64,000 nucleotides of DNA from Clostridium sp. (GTDB lineage: Bacteria > Bacillota > Clostridia > Lachnospirales > Lachnospiraceae): the NCBI GenBank assembly GCA_018377235.1, contig JAGZZT010000011.1, positions 1 to 64,000 on the forward strand, in the 5' to 3' direction. Under the pieces are notes generated by a model. That model searched no databases. It had not been told where the DNA came from and saw only the letters and a program-made list of their open reading frames with translations. Below, piece by piece: positions 1 to 7,560 of the stretch; the stretch's first letter is position 1; each line of letters opens with the position of its first letter. The position numbers and the translations under genes were made by a program.

Positions 1-51
1 ATCTATGTCAAGGATTACCATCTGGATTTGTTCGCTTTGTTTTCCCATCAT
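1..51 (-). CDS. Probable transposase, N-terminus only (IS1182-like), cut by window edge
   Basis: Seventeen codons run off the left edge, reading MMGKQSEQIQMVILDID. A strong AGGAGG site (minus strand, 61-66) lies 9-10 bases before the ATG at 51; a second ATG follows directly at 48. The peptide resembles the start of IS1182-family transposases, which typically begin with a short polar stretch before a VPQDHLLR-type motif that would lie outside the window. Just upstream is a perfect inverted repeat, TGGTATA and TATACCA at 72-90. The family call rests on very few residues and is tentative; the start site is well supported. Confidence 0.4.
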   Translation of the reverse strand, partial: MMGKQSEQIQMVILDID

Positions 52-148
52 AAAAAATGACCTCCTGCAATTGGTATAATAAGTATACCATACAGAAAGT
101 CATTTTTCTTTCGTTTGTCAACAGATCCCAAAGTTTGTGTAAACCTTC

Positions 149-182
149 AAACTGATGTAAGATAGACTTACCAGTTTGGAGG
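149..182 (+). promoter_or_regulatory. Hairpin and ribosome binding site before the IS256 transposase
   Basis: AAACTG-AT-GTAAG (149-161) pairs with CTTAC-CAGTTT (167-177), leaving a short loop, and the hairpin ends directly at the GGAGG site (178-182). A hairpin next to the ribosome binding site is a known way for insertion sequences to limit transposase translation from read-through transcripts; that role here is inferred. Confidence 0.45.
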
Positions 183-190
183 TTTATTTT

Positions 191-1438
191 ATGGCAAGGA
201 AAAAGGATACCCCACAAAAAGTAGCTCTTCGGGAAATGATGGGCAACTACCTGAAAGAGAACAATGTAAAGGTCAAGGATGGAACGGATGTCAATTCCAT
301 TATGCGAGATATGATGTCCATCATCCTGGAAGGTGCCCTGGATCAGGAAATGGATGAGGAACTGGGATATTCCAAGTATGATTATTGGAACAAGGAAATG
401 GATAATTCCAGAAATGGTCATTCCCAGAAGACCATGCATACCAGCTACGGCGATATGGAAATTGATATCCCAAGAGACCGGAAAGGGGAGTTTGAACCAC
501 AGATCGTCAAAAAGTATCAGAATACAGTCACTCAGGACATGGAAGAAAAGATCATCTCCATGTATGCCAAAGGAATGACCACGAATGATATCGAAAGCCA
601 TATGCGGGAACTCTATGACATCGAGATTTCTGACAGCACCATCAGCCGGATCACGGATAAAATCCTGCCCATCGTAAAAGAATGGCAGGAACGGCCTCTG
701 GAGGAAATCTATGCGGTCGTTTTCATGGATGCCATCCATTACCATGTTCGTAATGAAGGCAGGATTGTAAAACGTGCGGTTTATATCGCTATCGGAATCG
801 ACATGGAAGGGCATAAAGACATGCTCGGCATGTATGTAGGGCAAAATGAGAGTGCAAAGTTCTGGCTTTCCATTCTGAACGGACTGAAGAACCGTGGCGT
901 AGAAGATATCCTGATCGCATGCGTAGACGGCCTGACAGGCTTTCCCCAGGCGATTGAAGCCGTTTTCCCAGATACTGAGATCCAGCAGTGCATGATCCAT
1001 CAGATCCGGAATACGACAAAGTTTGTTTCTTACAAGGAACTCAAGCCGCTGATGGCTGATCTGAAACGTGTATATGCAGCCCCAACAGAAGAAATCGCAC
1101 GGGCTGAACTGGATGGCTTTGATGAGAAATCAAGCGGGAAATATCCCAAAATTGCAAAATCATGGAAGGACAACTGGGCGAATCTTTCAACGCATTTCAA
1201 GTATCCGGAAGCGGTTCGCCGCTTAATCTATACCACGAATACCATCGAGGGATTTAACCGGCAGCTGCGGAAGGTCACGAAATCTAAGACGGTATTCCCT
1301 TCGTATGAGAGTCTCCTGAAAATGCTGTATCTGGCCATGGTGGATATCGCAAAAAAATGGACTGGCCACCAGCAGGATTGGGGACAGATCCATTCGCAGT
1401 TGGAGATATTTTTTGAGGAACGATTATCTGGATTATAA
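191..1438 (+). CDS. IS256-family transposase
   Basis: A 415-residue DDE transposase that would cut and join the ends of its own element. It matches the IS256/Mutator type: the likely catalytic residues are D180 (in VVFMDAIHYH), D246 (in IACVDGLTGF) and E353 (in TTNTIEGFNRQLR), with the family C267/H270 pair between them. The length is normal for the family and no frameshift is seen, so it is probably active. The start at 191 is chosen because GGAGG lies 8 bases ahead; an in-frame ATG at 176 lies before that site and overlaps the hairpin. The long open frame on the opposite strand is a shadow. Confidence 0.95.
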   Translation: MARKKDTPQKVALREMMGNYLKENNVKVKDGTDVNSIMRDMMSIILEGALDQEMDEELGYSKYDYWNKEMDNSRNGHSQKTMHTSYGDMEIDIPRDRKGEFEPQIVKKYQNTVTQDMEEKIISMYAKGMTTNDIESHMRELYDIEISDSTISRITDKILPIVKEWQERPLEEIYAVVFMDAIHYHVRNEGRIVKRAVYIAIGIDMEGHKDMLGMYVGQNESAKFWLSILNGLKNRGVEDILIACVDGLTGFPQAIEAVFPDTEIQQCMIHQIRNTTKFVSYKELKPLMADLKRVYAAPTEEIARAELDGFDEKSSGKYPKIAKSWKDNWANLSTHFKYPEAVRRLIYTTNTIEGFNRQLRKVTKSKTVFPSYESLLKMLYLAMVDIAKKWTGHQQDWGQIHSQLEIFFEERLSGL

Positions 1439-1514
1439 GCCGTTTCTGGTAAGGCAGGGCTGGCCAAACCAGCTCTGTTTGACATGTCCGGAAACTGCAT
1501 TATAATATAAGCAA

Positions 1515-1543
1515 GGGCAGAACCTTAAAAATCGGCTCTGCCC
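1515..1543. terminator. Stem-loop after IS256 transposase
   Basis: GGGCAGAACC (1515-1524) pairs with GGCTCTGCCC (1534-1543) with one mismatch around a nine-base A/T-rich loop. No long T-run follows, so this may act as a barrier to transcription in both directions rather than a classic intrinsic terminator. Confidence 0.4.
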
Positions 1544-1601
1544 AATGTAACTAATGACATATCTTATATCGGTTTTTTGAGTTTACACAAAACTTGAAAC
1601 G

Positions 1602-1742
1602 GTCTCGAAGGACCTGATTGATTTCCTTAATTCTCATGATGGATTCCACCTTGAAGAATTACAGGAACTGATCTACAAGGTCTACGATGAGTATGGTCGT
1701 ATATCAAAGACTTATACCTGCATTGGCTATACAATACTGTAA
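1602..1742 (+). pseudogene. Remnant of a gene truncated at the IS256 right end
   Basis: A frame with no start codon is open from the IS256 right end to a TAA at 1740-1742. It encodes about 46 residues of protein-like sequence (starting near KDLIDFLNSHDGFHLEELQE, then LIYKVYDEYGRISK). It reads as the inside of a soluble helical protein whose 5' part was lost or displaced by the insertion. It overlaps the first part of the next gene in another frame, so either that gene's real start lies further in, or the remnant and the next gene were once one frame and are now shifted. No family recognised. Confidence 0.4.
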
Positions 1743-2343
1743 AGATAATTCTTTTGATTTTGAATACGAAGGTTCCACAACGAGCAGTTTTGATAGTGTA
1801 AAACAGTTTTATCTGGATGTTTATGAGGCGTTAGGTAATTTGATGATTATTCCTGTTGCTCTTAACAATATTAAGTATAGGTCTGACATCAATGCTATGA
1901 ATCCGATTGAGAAAAATGTAAAGTCTTTAGAGGATTATATTAAACTCACAAAAGCATCAAGATATCATTTTTGCTTGGATTCTGAGGACTATACAGGCTT
2001 TTTGAAAATCCTCGTGAATGCGAAATTGAGAAATGCTATCGGTCATAATGATGTTGAATACAATTCAGTAGATCAGCTGATAACATATATTCCTAATCCG
2101 AAAGATAGAATAAAAAAGAAAACAGAATATTTGCTTGAATTTGAAAATGAGGCAATGTGTATGTTTCAAGCTATATTGGGAGTCTCTGAATATTTGTATC
2201 GTCTGAGGGAACTTGAACTTATGCATGATGGAAAAATTCCTATTATGGTTCAGGAAAGAGCAAATTGGCCGAAGAAGATAGGCCGCAATGAATTGTGTCC
2301 ATGTGGAAGTGGAAAGAAGTATAAGTGTTGTCATGGGCGATGA
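1687..2343 (+). CDS. SEC-C zinc-motif protein with HEPN-like R-x4-H motif
   Basis: A 218-residue protein. The last 20 residues form a SEC-C motif (C204-x-C206-x7-C214-C215), a small zinc-binding tail found on SecA and many unrelated proteins. The rest is helical and not recognised as a whole, but LRNAIGH at 114-120 has the R-x4-H pattern of HEPN ribonucleases, many of which serve as toxins or in phage defence. The gene is clearly more AT-rich than the genes from 4 kb on, suggesting transfer. The start is uncertain: no good ribosome site precedes 1687, and the region overlaps the remnant described at 1602. A HEPN role is inferred from one motif only. Confidence 0.6.
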   Translation: MSMVVYQRLIPALAIQYCKDNSFDFEYEGSTTSSFDSVKQFYLDVYEALGNLMIIPVALNNIKYRSDINAMNPIEKNVKSLEDYIKLTKASRYHFCLDSEDYTGFLKILVNAKLRNAIGHNDVEYNSVDQLITYIPNPKDRIKKKTEYLLEFENEAMCMFQAILGVSEYLYRLRELELMHDGKIPIMVQERANWPKKIGRNELCPCGSGKKYKCCHGR

Positions 2344-2407
2344 GAGTATACAGAAATTCGTTCATTGTTTATTATAGAGTGATTTATCGAAGAAGGAGGC
2401 ATCCTAT

Positions 2408-3454
2408 TTGAAAAAGAAAAAAGATGAAATAACCATCCGTTCCAGCGCAGCAGAATACCTGACCTATGTTGCCTCTATCGGCGATCAGCAGGACAGCATT
2501 GAGATGCGCTATGAGGATGAGAATATATGGCTGACGCAGAAGATGATGGCCACGCTGTATGGCGTGGATGTTCGTACAATTAATGAGCATATTAAGAAGA
2601 TTTATTCCGACTCAGAGCTTGAGGAAGATACAACTATCCGGAATTTCCGGATAGTTCAAACCGAAGGTTCACGCCAGGTCACTCGTGATACGAAACATTA
2701 TAATCTTCAAATGATTATTGCTGTTGGATTCAAGGTAAATAATGAGCGAGCAGTGCAGTTTCGTAAGTGGGCCAATGGCATCGTAAAGGACTATACCATC
2801 AAAGGATGGGTTATGGATAATGAGCGTCTGAAAAACGGTGGTTCCGTGCTCACAACAGAGTACTTTGACCGTTTGCTTGAGCAGATTCGTGAGATCCGTT
2901 TATCTGAGCGTAGATTCTATCAGAAGATAACGGATATCTATGCTACAGCTCTTGATTACGACCGCACAGCAAAAACGACAAAGCAGTTTTTTGCCAAGGT
3001 GCAGAACAAGATGCATTATGCAGTTCACGGTCATACAGCAGCAGAATTGATTTATGAGCGAGCAGATGCTGATAAGCCACATATGGGGCTGACCACTTGG
3101 GCAGCAGCACCGGAAGGAAAGATTGTAAAAAGTGATGTGAGTGTTGCAAAGAATTATCTTTCAGAGAAAGAAATGCGTTCATTAGAGCGTATCGTTTCGG
3201 CATATCTGGATCTGGCAGAGGACCGTGCAGAGCGTCACATTCCAATGACGATGGAAGACTGGGCAAAGCGTCTGGATCTATTCTTGGTGGCAGACGACAG
3301 AGAGGTCCTTCAGGATGCGGGCAAGATCACAGCAGAGATTGCCAAGGCAAAAGCCGAAACAGAATTTGAAAAATATCGAGTCATTCAGGACAGATTGTTT
3401 ATGTCTGACTTTGATAAATACATGCTGGAATTGGAAGAGAATGCGAAGAAGTAG
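2408..3454 (+). CDS. RhuM-family (virulence protein RhuM-like) protein
   Basis: A 348-residue member of the RhuM family, named from a Salmonella pathogenicity island gene; its biochemical role is unknown and it is common on phages, islands and beside restriction or toxin genes. Typical family sequence is seen at IWLTQKMMATLYGVDVRTINEH (near 40-61) and FKVNNERAVQFRKWA (near 108-122), in a layout where a winged-helix-like DNA-binding part comes first. Translation starts at TTG 2408, supported by GAAGGAGG ending about 8 bases upstream; no in-frame ATG fits as well. It follows the SEC-C gene by 64 bases and may share its transcript. Confidence 0.85.
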   Translation: MKKKKDEITIRSSAAEYLTYVASIGDQQDSIEMRYEDENIWLTQKMMATLYGVDVRTINEHIKKIYSDSELEEDTTIRNFRIVQTEGSRQVTRDTKHYNLQMIIAVGFKVNNERAVQFRKWANGIVKDYTIKGWVMDNERLKNGGSVLTTEYFDRLLEQIREIRLSERRFYQKITDIYATALDYDRTAKTTKQFFAKVQNKMHYAVHGHTAAELIYERADADKPHMGLTTWAAAPEGKIVKSDVSVAKNYLSEKEMRSLERIVSAYLDLAEDRAERHIPMTMEDWAKRLDLFLVADDREVLQDAGKITAEIAKAKAETEFEKYRVIQDRLFMSDFDKYMLELEENAKK

Positions 3455-3889
3455 CTGAACTGCGTATCGCGTTCAATGCAGGATTTTCAGGCATAATAAG
3501 GTCGAGTACATGGAAGCCAGGCCATCAGTTCGGTCTAAAAATAACCGTTGACCTGTTTTTGTAGGAAGAACGGACAAGGTTGAGGCAATGGCGGTTCCTC
3601 GCAAGATTTGACTTTTATGTTGGAATCACTATAATAGTAGAAACGAATAAAAAAGTTGAACTTTTTCCGTGGATGAACGAGGTTCAGGCTGTGATATGGA
3701 TAGCGGAATGTATTAAGATATTTTTGCTATAGAATTTGTAGATATGTTTCCACAAACAAGCGGAGATATTTTGGTACATACCATATTAGACGGGATAGGT
3801 TCTATATGCCTGACATCAATCCGGACCTATCGAATCACTGCGAATGCGTGGTGAGGCTGGAACGGGAAAATTAAAAGATGAGAGAACAG

Positions 3890-3923
3890 AGACGCAGGAG
3901 CAAAAAGCTTTTGCGTCTTTTTG
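3890..3923 (+). terminator. Intrinsic terminator
   Basis: AGACGCA (3890-3896) pairs with TGCGTCT (3912-3918) followed by a T-rich run. It would end transcription coming from the RhuM side before the helicase gene. Confidence 0.6.
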
Positions 3924-3982
3924 CATGAGAATGAAATTGGAATAAATCTTGTAGCCAAAGGGTGTCTGTGATAAAATTCAGG

Positions 3983-4000
3983 TATAATAGGGGGGAGCCG
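3983..4000 (+). promoter_or_regulatory. Promoter -10 and ribosome site for the helicase gene
   Basis: A perfect TATAAT at 3983-3988 is followed by the purine-rich GGGGGGAG ribosome site at about 3990-3997. No good -35 box was found at 16-18 bp, so the promoter would need an activator or be weak. Its place argues that translation starts at 4004 and not at an earlier in-frame GTG at 3962. Confidence 0.45.
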
Positions 4001-4003
4001 AAT

Positions 4004-6721
4004 ATGAATACCAAAGAACATATGATTATCGTAAAGGGGAACGTGAAAACCTCAGAAGTACGCGCCTGCCGATATAACTCAGACACAGAGACGTGGGAGG
4101 TGGAATTTACAGCGGGGAAGGTTTATTCTTACTCATATCCTAATGTGATTCATTTACAGAATCCAGAACAGCTGAATCCATCTCTGTACCGGATTCGAAG
4201 GGGCGGGAAGGAACTGTATGCAGTCCGTGAGCTCTTTGTTTTTCATGGAACGGATCAGAATTACTGGCATCTGTGTTTTGAAAATGGAGAAGAGCAAAAC
4301 TACCTTGAAAAAGAGCTGGAAATAGAAGAGTCTGTGCTGAAGGATTCACAGGCAAAGGACGTGCTGGCTTATTTGAAACAGCTGTCCCAGTTAAGCGAGA
4401 TTAGAAATTCTGATACAGGGGAGAAACTGCTTCCTAAGCGGTATGAAGCCATCCGTTTTGTGGATAAGAGTCTGGCTTTGTCCCGGTATCTGGGGACTGC
4501 AAAGAAGGAGATACAGAAGACGGAAGAACTTGTCCCGATTTTTCCCTTTGGTTGCAACAATAGTCAGTACAAGGCGGTAAAACGAGCCATGGAACATCAG
4601 CTCAGCGTTATACAGGGACCGCCGGGAACAGGGAAAACGCAGACGATTCTAAATATCATTGCCAATATCCTGCTGCAGGGAAAGACGGTTCAGATTGTTT
4701 CCAATAATAACGCGGCCATAGAAAACGTATTCGAAAAGCTTGCGTCGCCCAAATATCAGCTGGATTTTATTGCGGCGACGCTGGGAAGTTCAGAAAATAA
4801 GAGAGCATTTATTGAAAATCAGAGCTCTTCGTATCCGGACTTTTCCCAGTGGCGTTTAAAGGAGGAAAATGCGGTCACGCTGGATTCGATTAAGGAGAAG
4901 TCTCTGAAATTAAAGTCGATGTTTGATATGCAGGAGAGGAAGGCAGAGCTTGAGAAAGAGCTGTCTGAGCTGGAGCTGGAAATGCGGCATTTCGAACAGT
5001 ATGGGAAAGAGAAGAAGGCTACCATTCCGCAAATATCAGTAAAAAAACGGGTAAAGTCCGGCGATGTGATGGAACTTTGGCAGCAATGTCAGGACAGCGC
5101 GGAACGGAATAGAAAAATAAGCTTTTTCTTCAAAATCAGGGCTTTTTTGCAGGCAGGAATTGCGAACAGACATTTTTATAAAAATACGCTGTCGGAAATC
5201 CTGCTGTTTTTTGAGAAGACGTTTTACGAATGCCGGCGCAGCGAAATCAGGGACGAGCTGGCGGCCATAGACGCGGATCTGAAGTCCCAAAATCCAAATC
5301 TGATGGACATGATGTGCGGCGAATCCATGCGGCTTTTAAGGGATCGGCTGGCCAGAAAATATGGGGAAAGGACCGGCAGAAGATGCTTTAAAGGGGAGGA
5401 TTTATGGAAGGCGCCGCAGGAAGTTCTGCGGGAATATCCTGTGATTTTGAGCACCACCTTTTCATCCAGAAGCAGTCTGGGAAATGAGACGGTTTACGAT
5501 TATCTTATCATGGACGAGGCCTCTCAGGTAGATATCGCCACAGGCGCGTTGGCTCTTTCCTGCGCCAAAAACGCCGTGATTGTCGGAGACACAAAACAGC
5601 TGCCCAATGTTATGACAAGAAGCGTAAAGGAGCGCGCGGACGAACTGTTCAGCCATTTTCAGTTAGAAGACGGCTATCAGTATTCAAAAAGCTTTCTCCA
5701 GTCTGTACTGGACGTGGTAAAAGGAGTGGAGCAGACGCTTCTCAGGGAACACTATAGATGCCATCCTAAAATTATTAATTTCTGCAATCAGAAGTTTTAC
5801 CATGGAGAGCTGGCAATCATGACAAAGGACGAGGGGGAGCAGAACGTACTTGCAGCCGTCCGATCTGTCAAGGGAAATCATGCCAGGGGCCATTACAGCC
5901 AGAGACAGATTGATATAATCCGGGAGGAAATCATTCCTGAATACGTAACGGATAAGAGCCAAACTGGCATAATTGCGCCGTACCGGGATCAGGTGAAGGC
6001 TCTGGAACGGGAATTTAAAGACATAGATACTGCAACGGTACATAAGTTTCAGGGACGGGAAAAAGATACGATCATTATTTCTACAGTGGATGATGAAATT
6101 TCAGACTTTGCAGACGATCCCTATCTTTTAAATGTGGCCGTATCCAGGGCAAAGAAAAGGCTGATTCTGGTCATGTCCGGAAATGACCAGCCGCCGGAGC
6201 GGAATATCAGCGAGCTGGCCGCCTACATTGCATACAATAACTGCCAGGTGCTCGACAGCAGAGTGTACTCCATTTTTGATTATCTCTATTCCCAGTATAC
6301 AGAGGCTCGAAGAGAGTATCTTAAAAAACATAAGCGGATTTCAGAATACGATTCGGAAAATCTGATGTATGGCCTGATCACGGAGGTGCTGGAGGAAAAT
6401 CCAGATTTACCGTTAAAGGCTGTATGCCATGTTCCGCTGAATATGCTGATACGGGACGACAGCCTGCTCAGTGAAAAAGAGAGACACTATGTGAAAAATC
6501 CTGCGTCCCATGTAGATTTTCTGATTGTTAATCGAATCACCAAGATGCCGGCGCTGGCCATCGAGGTGGACGGAACGGCGTTTCACAAAGAAGGAAGCGC
6601 ACAGGCGGTCAGAGACGAGCAAAAAAATATCATTTTAAAAAAAGCTGGAATTCCACTGGCCAGGTTTGCCAGCAATGGAAGCGGGGAAAGGAAAATTTTA
6701 ACGGAAAAATTAAGAGGATAG
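4004..6721 (+). CDS. Superfamily 1 DNA2/NAM7-type helicase with DUF2726-like C-terminus
   Basis: A 905-residue ATPase. The order is: an N-terminal module of about 100 residues; Walker A GPPGTGKT at 205-212; a long coiled insertion (about 290-430) rich in E, K and L; the Walker B region IMDEASQVD near 502-510; the helicase C half ending in VSRAKKRL near 712; and a C-terminal 100 residues (VDFLIV...AIEVDGTAFH...) that fit a DUF2726/endonuclease-like fold with a D...E-V-D pattern. Helicases of this layout occur in defence islands and with restriction genes, but also as stand-alone proteins. It heads a same-strand trio with the next two genes (73 and 124 bp gaps). ATPase identity is firm; the nuclease role of the tail is inferred. 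Confidence 0.85.
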   Translation: MNTKEHMIIVKGNVKTSEVRACRYNSDTETWEVEFTAGKVYSYSYPNVIHLQNPEQLNPSLYRIRRGGKELYAVRELFVFHGTDQNYWHLCFENGEEQNYLEKELEIEESVLKDSQAKDVLAYLKQLSQLSEIRNSDTGEKLLPKRYEAIRFVDKSLALSRYLGTAKKEIQKTEELVPIFPFGCNNSQYKAVKRAMEHQLSVIQGPPGTGKTQTILNIIANILLQGKTVQIVSNNNAAIENVFEKLASPKYQLDFIAATLGSSENKRAFIENQSSSYPDFSQWRLKEENAVTLDSIKEKSLKLKSMFDMQERKAELEKELSELELEMRHFEQYGKEKKATIPQISVKKRVKSGDVMELWQQCQDSAERNRKISFFFKIRAFLQAGIANRHFYKNTLSEILLFFEKTFYECRRSEIRDELAAIDADLKSQNPNLMDMMCGESMRLLRDRLARKYGERTGRRCFKGEDLWKAPQEVLREYPVILSTTFSSRSSLGNETVYDYLIMDEASQVDIATGALALSCAKNAVIVGDTKQLPNVMTRSVKERADELFSHFQLEDGYQYSKSFLQSVLDVVKGVEQTLLREHYRCHPKIINFCNQKFYHGELAIMTKDEGEQNVLAAVRSVKGNHARGHYSQRQIDIIREEIIPEYVTDKSQTGIIAPYRDQVKALEREFKDIDTATVHKFQGREKDTIIISTVDDEISDFADDPYLLNVAVSRAKKRLILVMSGNDQPPERNISELAAYIAYNNCQVLDSRVYSIFDYLYSQYTEARREYLKKHKRISEYDSENLMYGLITEVLEENPDLPLKAVCHVPLNMLIRDDSLLSEKERHYVKNPASHVDFLIVNRITKMPALAIEVDGTAFHKEGSAQAVRDEQKNIILKKAGIPLARFASNGSGERKILTEKLRG

Positions 6722-6746
6722 TAAGGGGAAGACAGACTGCAAGGCG

Positions 6747-6794
6747 TATAATCACTGGAAAAATGGGAAGGCTCTCTGAAAGGAGAGTGATTAT
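6747..6794 (+). promoter_or_regulatory. TATAAT box and ribosome-site hairpin before the cis-prenyltransferase homologue
   Basis: ATAATCACT (6748-6756) pairs perfectly with AGTGATTAT (6786-6794), and inside it CTCTC pairs with GAGAG, covering the AAGGAG ribosome site just before ATG 6795. A perfect TATAAT (6747-6752) overlaps the 5' arm. A transcript from that box would lack the 5' arm, while read-through from the helicase would fold the site away. This is inferred from sequence only; the -35 box is poor. Confidence 0.5.
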
Positions 6795-7436
6795 ATGCGT
6801 ATTCCAAGACATATTGGAATTATTCCAGATGGAAACAGGCGCTGGGCCAAAAGCGCGGGACTTCAGAAAAAGGACGGATATGCCCACGGCTTAAAGCCGG
6901 GATTAGACTTACTGAGGCTGGCAAAAGAGGCAGGGGTTCAGGAGATTACTTATTACGGCTTTACCACAGACAACTGTGGACGCCCCAAGGAACAGGTAGA
7001 AGCGTTTTCTCGGGCGTGTACGGAGGCAATTAATTGGATTGCATCAGAATCTGTATCGCTTTTAGTAGTGGGCAATCAGGATTCGTCTGCATTTCCCAGG
7101 GAACTGCTGCCGTATACAACGCGGACAGATTTCAACGGAGGTGGTATCCGCCTTAATTTTCTTGTTAACTACGGATGGGAGTGGGATCTTGCAAAATTAG
7201 ATTCACCAGGAAGCAGCCGCGCAGAAATCTGCAGGGAACTTCAGTCCAGGGATATTTCCCGCATTGATCTGATTATCCGTTGGGGAGGCATGCGGCGGCT
7301 GTCCGGCTTTTTGCCGGTTCAGTCTGTTTACGCAGATTTTTATGTGGCAGATCGGCTATGGCCGGATTTCCAGCCGGAGGATTTTTACAATGCTCTGCAG
7401 TGGTATCAAAAACAGGATATAACGCTGGGAGGCTGA
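6795..7436 (+). CDS. Divergent short cis-prenyltransferase (UppS family) homologue
   Basis: A 213-residue member of the isoprenyl/undecaprenyl diphosphate synthase family, about 40 residues shorter than housekeeping UppS. IIPDGNRRWAK at 9-19 keeps the catalytic Asp (D12); FTTDNCGRPKEQ matches the FSTENWxRPKxE region but has Cys for Trp. Near the C-terminus, RWGGMRRLSGF replaces RTGGEHRISNF, losing the Glu equivalent to E. coli E198, and the magnesium-binding E213 position is Asp (VYADFYV). WPDF is kept. It is unlikely to be the cell's main UppS, which is usually beside cdsA and dxr. It may make a short product, act as a non-catalytic partner, or sense isoprenoid lipids. Activity is uncertain. 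Confidence 0.8.
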   Translation: MRIPRHIGIIPDGNRRWAKSAGLQKKDGYAHGLKPGLDLLRLAKEAGVQEITYYGFTTDNCGRPKEQVEAFSRACTEAINWIASESVSLLVVGNQDSSAFPRELLPYTTRTDFNGGGIRLNFLVNYGWEWDLAKLDSPGSSRAEICRELQSRDISRIDLIIRWGGMRRLSGFLPVQSVYADFYVADRLWPDFQPEDFYNALQWYQKQDITLGG

Positions 7437-7560
7437 GAATGCAGGATACAGATAGCAGAATAATTTAAATCAGGATCGCCTGGCGAGAGTCTTTATTCGT
7501 ACAGAGAATATGATACAATAAACAGAAAAGCAGATGAGAATGAAAAGGGAGATACAGAAG

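Larger units (their letters stand above)
124..1606 (+). mobile_element. IS256-family insertion sequence
   Basis: The element contains one transposase gene flanked by imperfect terminal inverted repeats. The clearest part is CAAAGTTTGTGTAAAC at 129-144 against the reverse complement of 1581-1596 (CAAGTTTTGTGTAAAC), 14 of 16 matching. The outer ends are estimated from the similarity continuing to about 124 and 1606. No 8-9 bp target duplication is visible: the bases outside the two ends differ. One end may therefore have diverged or been rearranged. The right end abuts a gene remnant. Confidence 0.8.
3455..4003. other. Non-coding stretch between RhuM and helicase genes
   Basis: About 550 bp without a convincing gene. 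A frame ending at 3872-3874 gives some 50 residues with no start and no recognised family; it may be a decayed gene. A terminator-like hairpin lies at 3890-3923 and a possible helicase promoter -10 at 3983. The base composition changes here from AT-rich to the window norm, so this is a likely junction between inserted and resident DNA. Confidence 0.5.

Noticed and set aside
8..1000. Long open frame of 330 codons on the minus strand opposite the IS256 transposase
   Set aside because: It lies wholly antisense to a firmly identified transposase, has no ribosome site and no recognisable protein features; it is a shadow of codon use.
3720..3874. Frame ending FYMPDINPDLSNHCECVV... before the helicase gene
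   Set aside because: It has no start codon, no ribosome site and no recognised family; it may be a decayed gene but cannot be supported as a feature.
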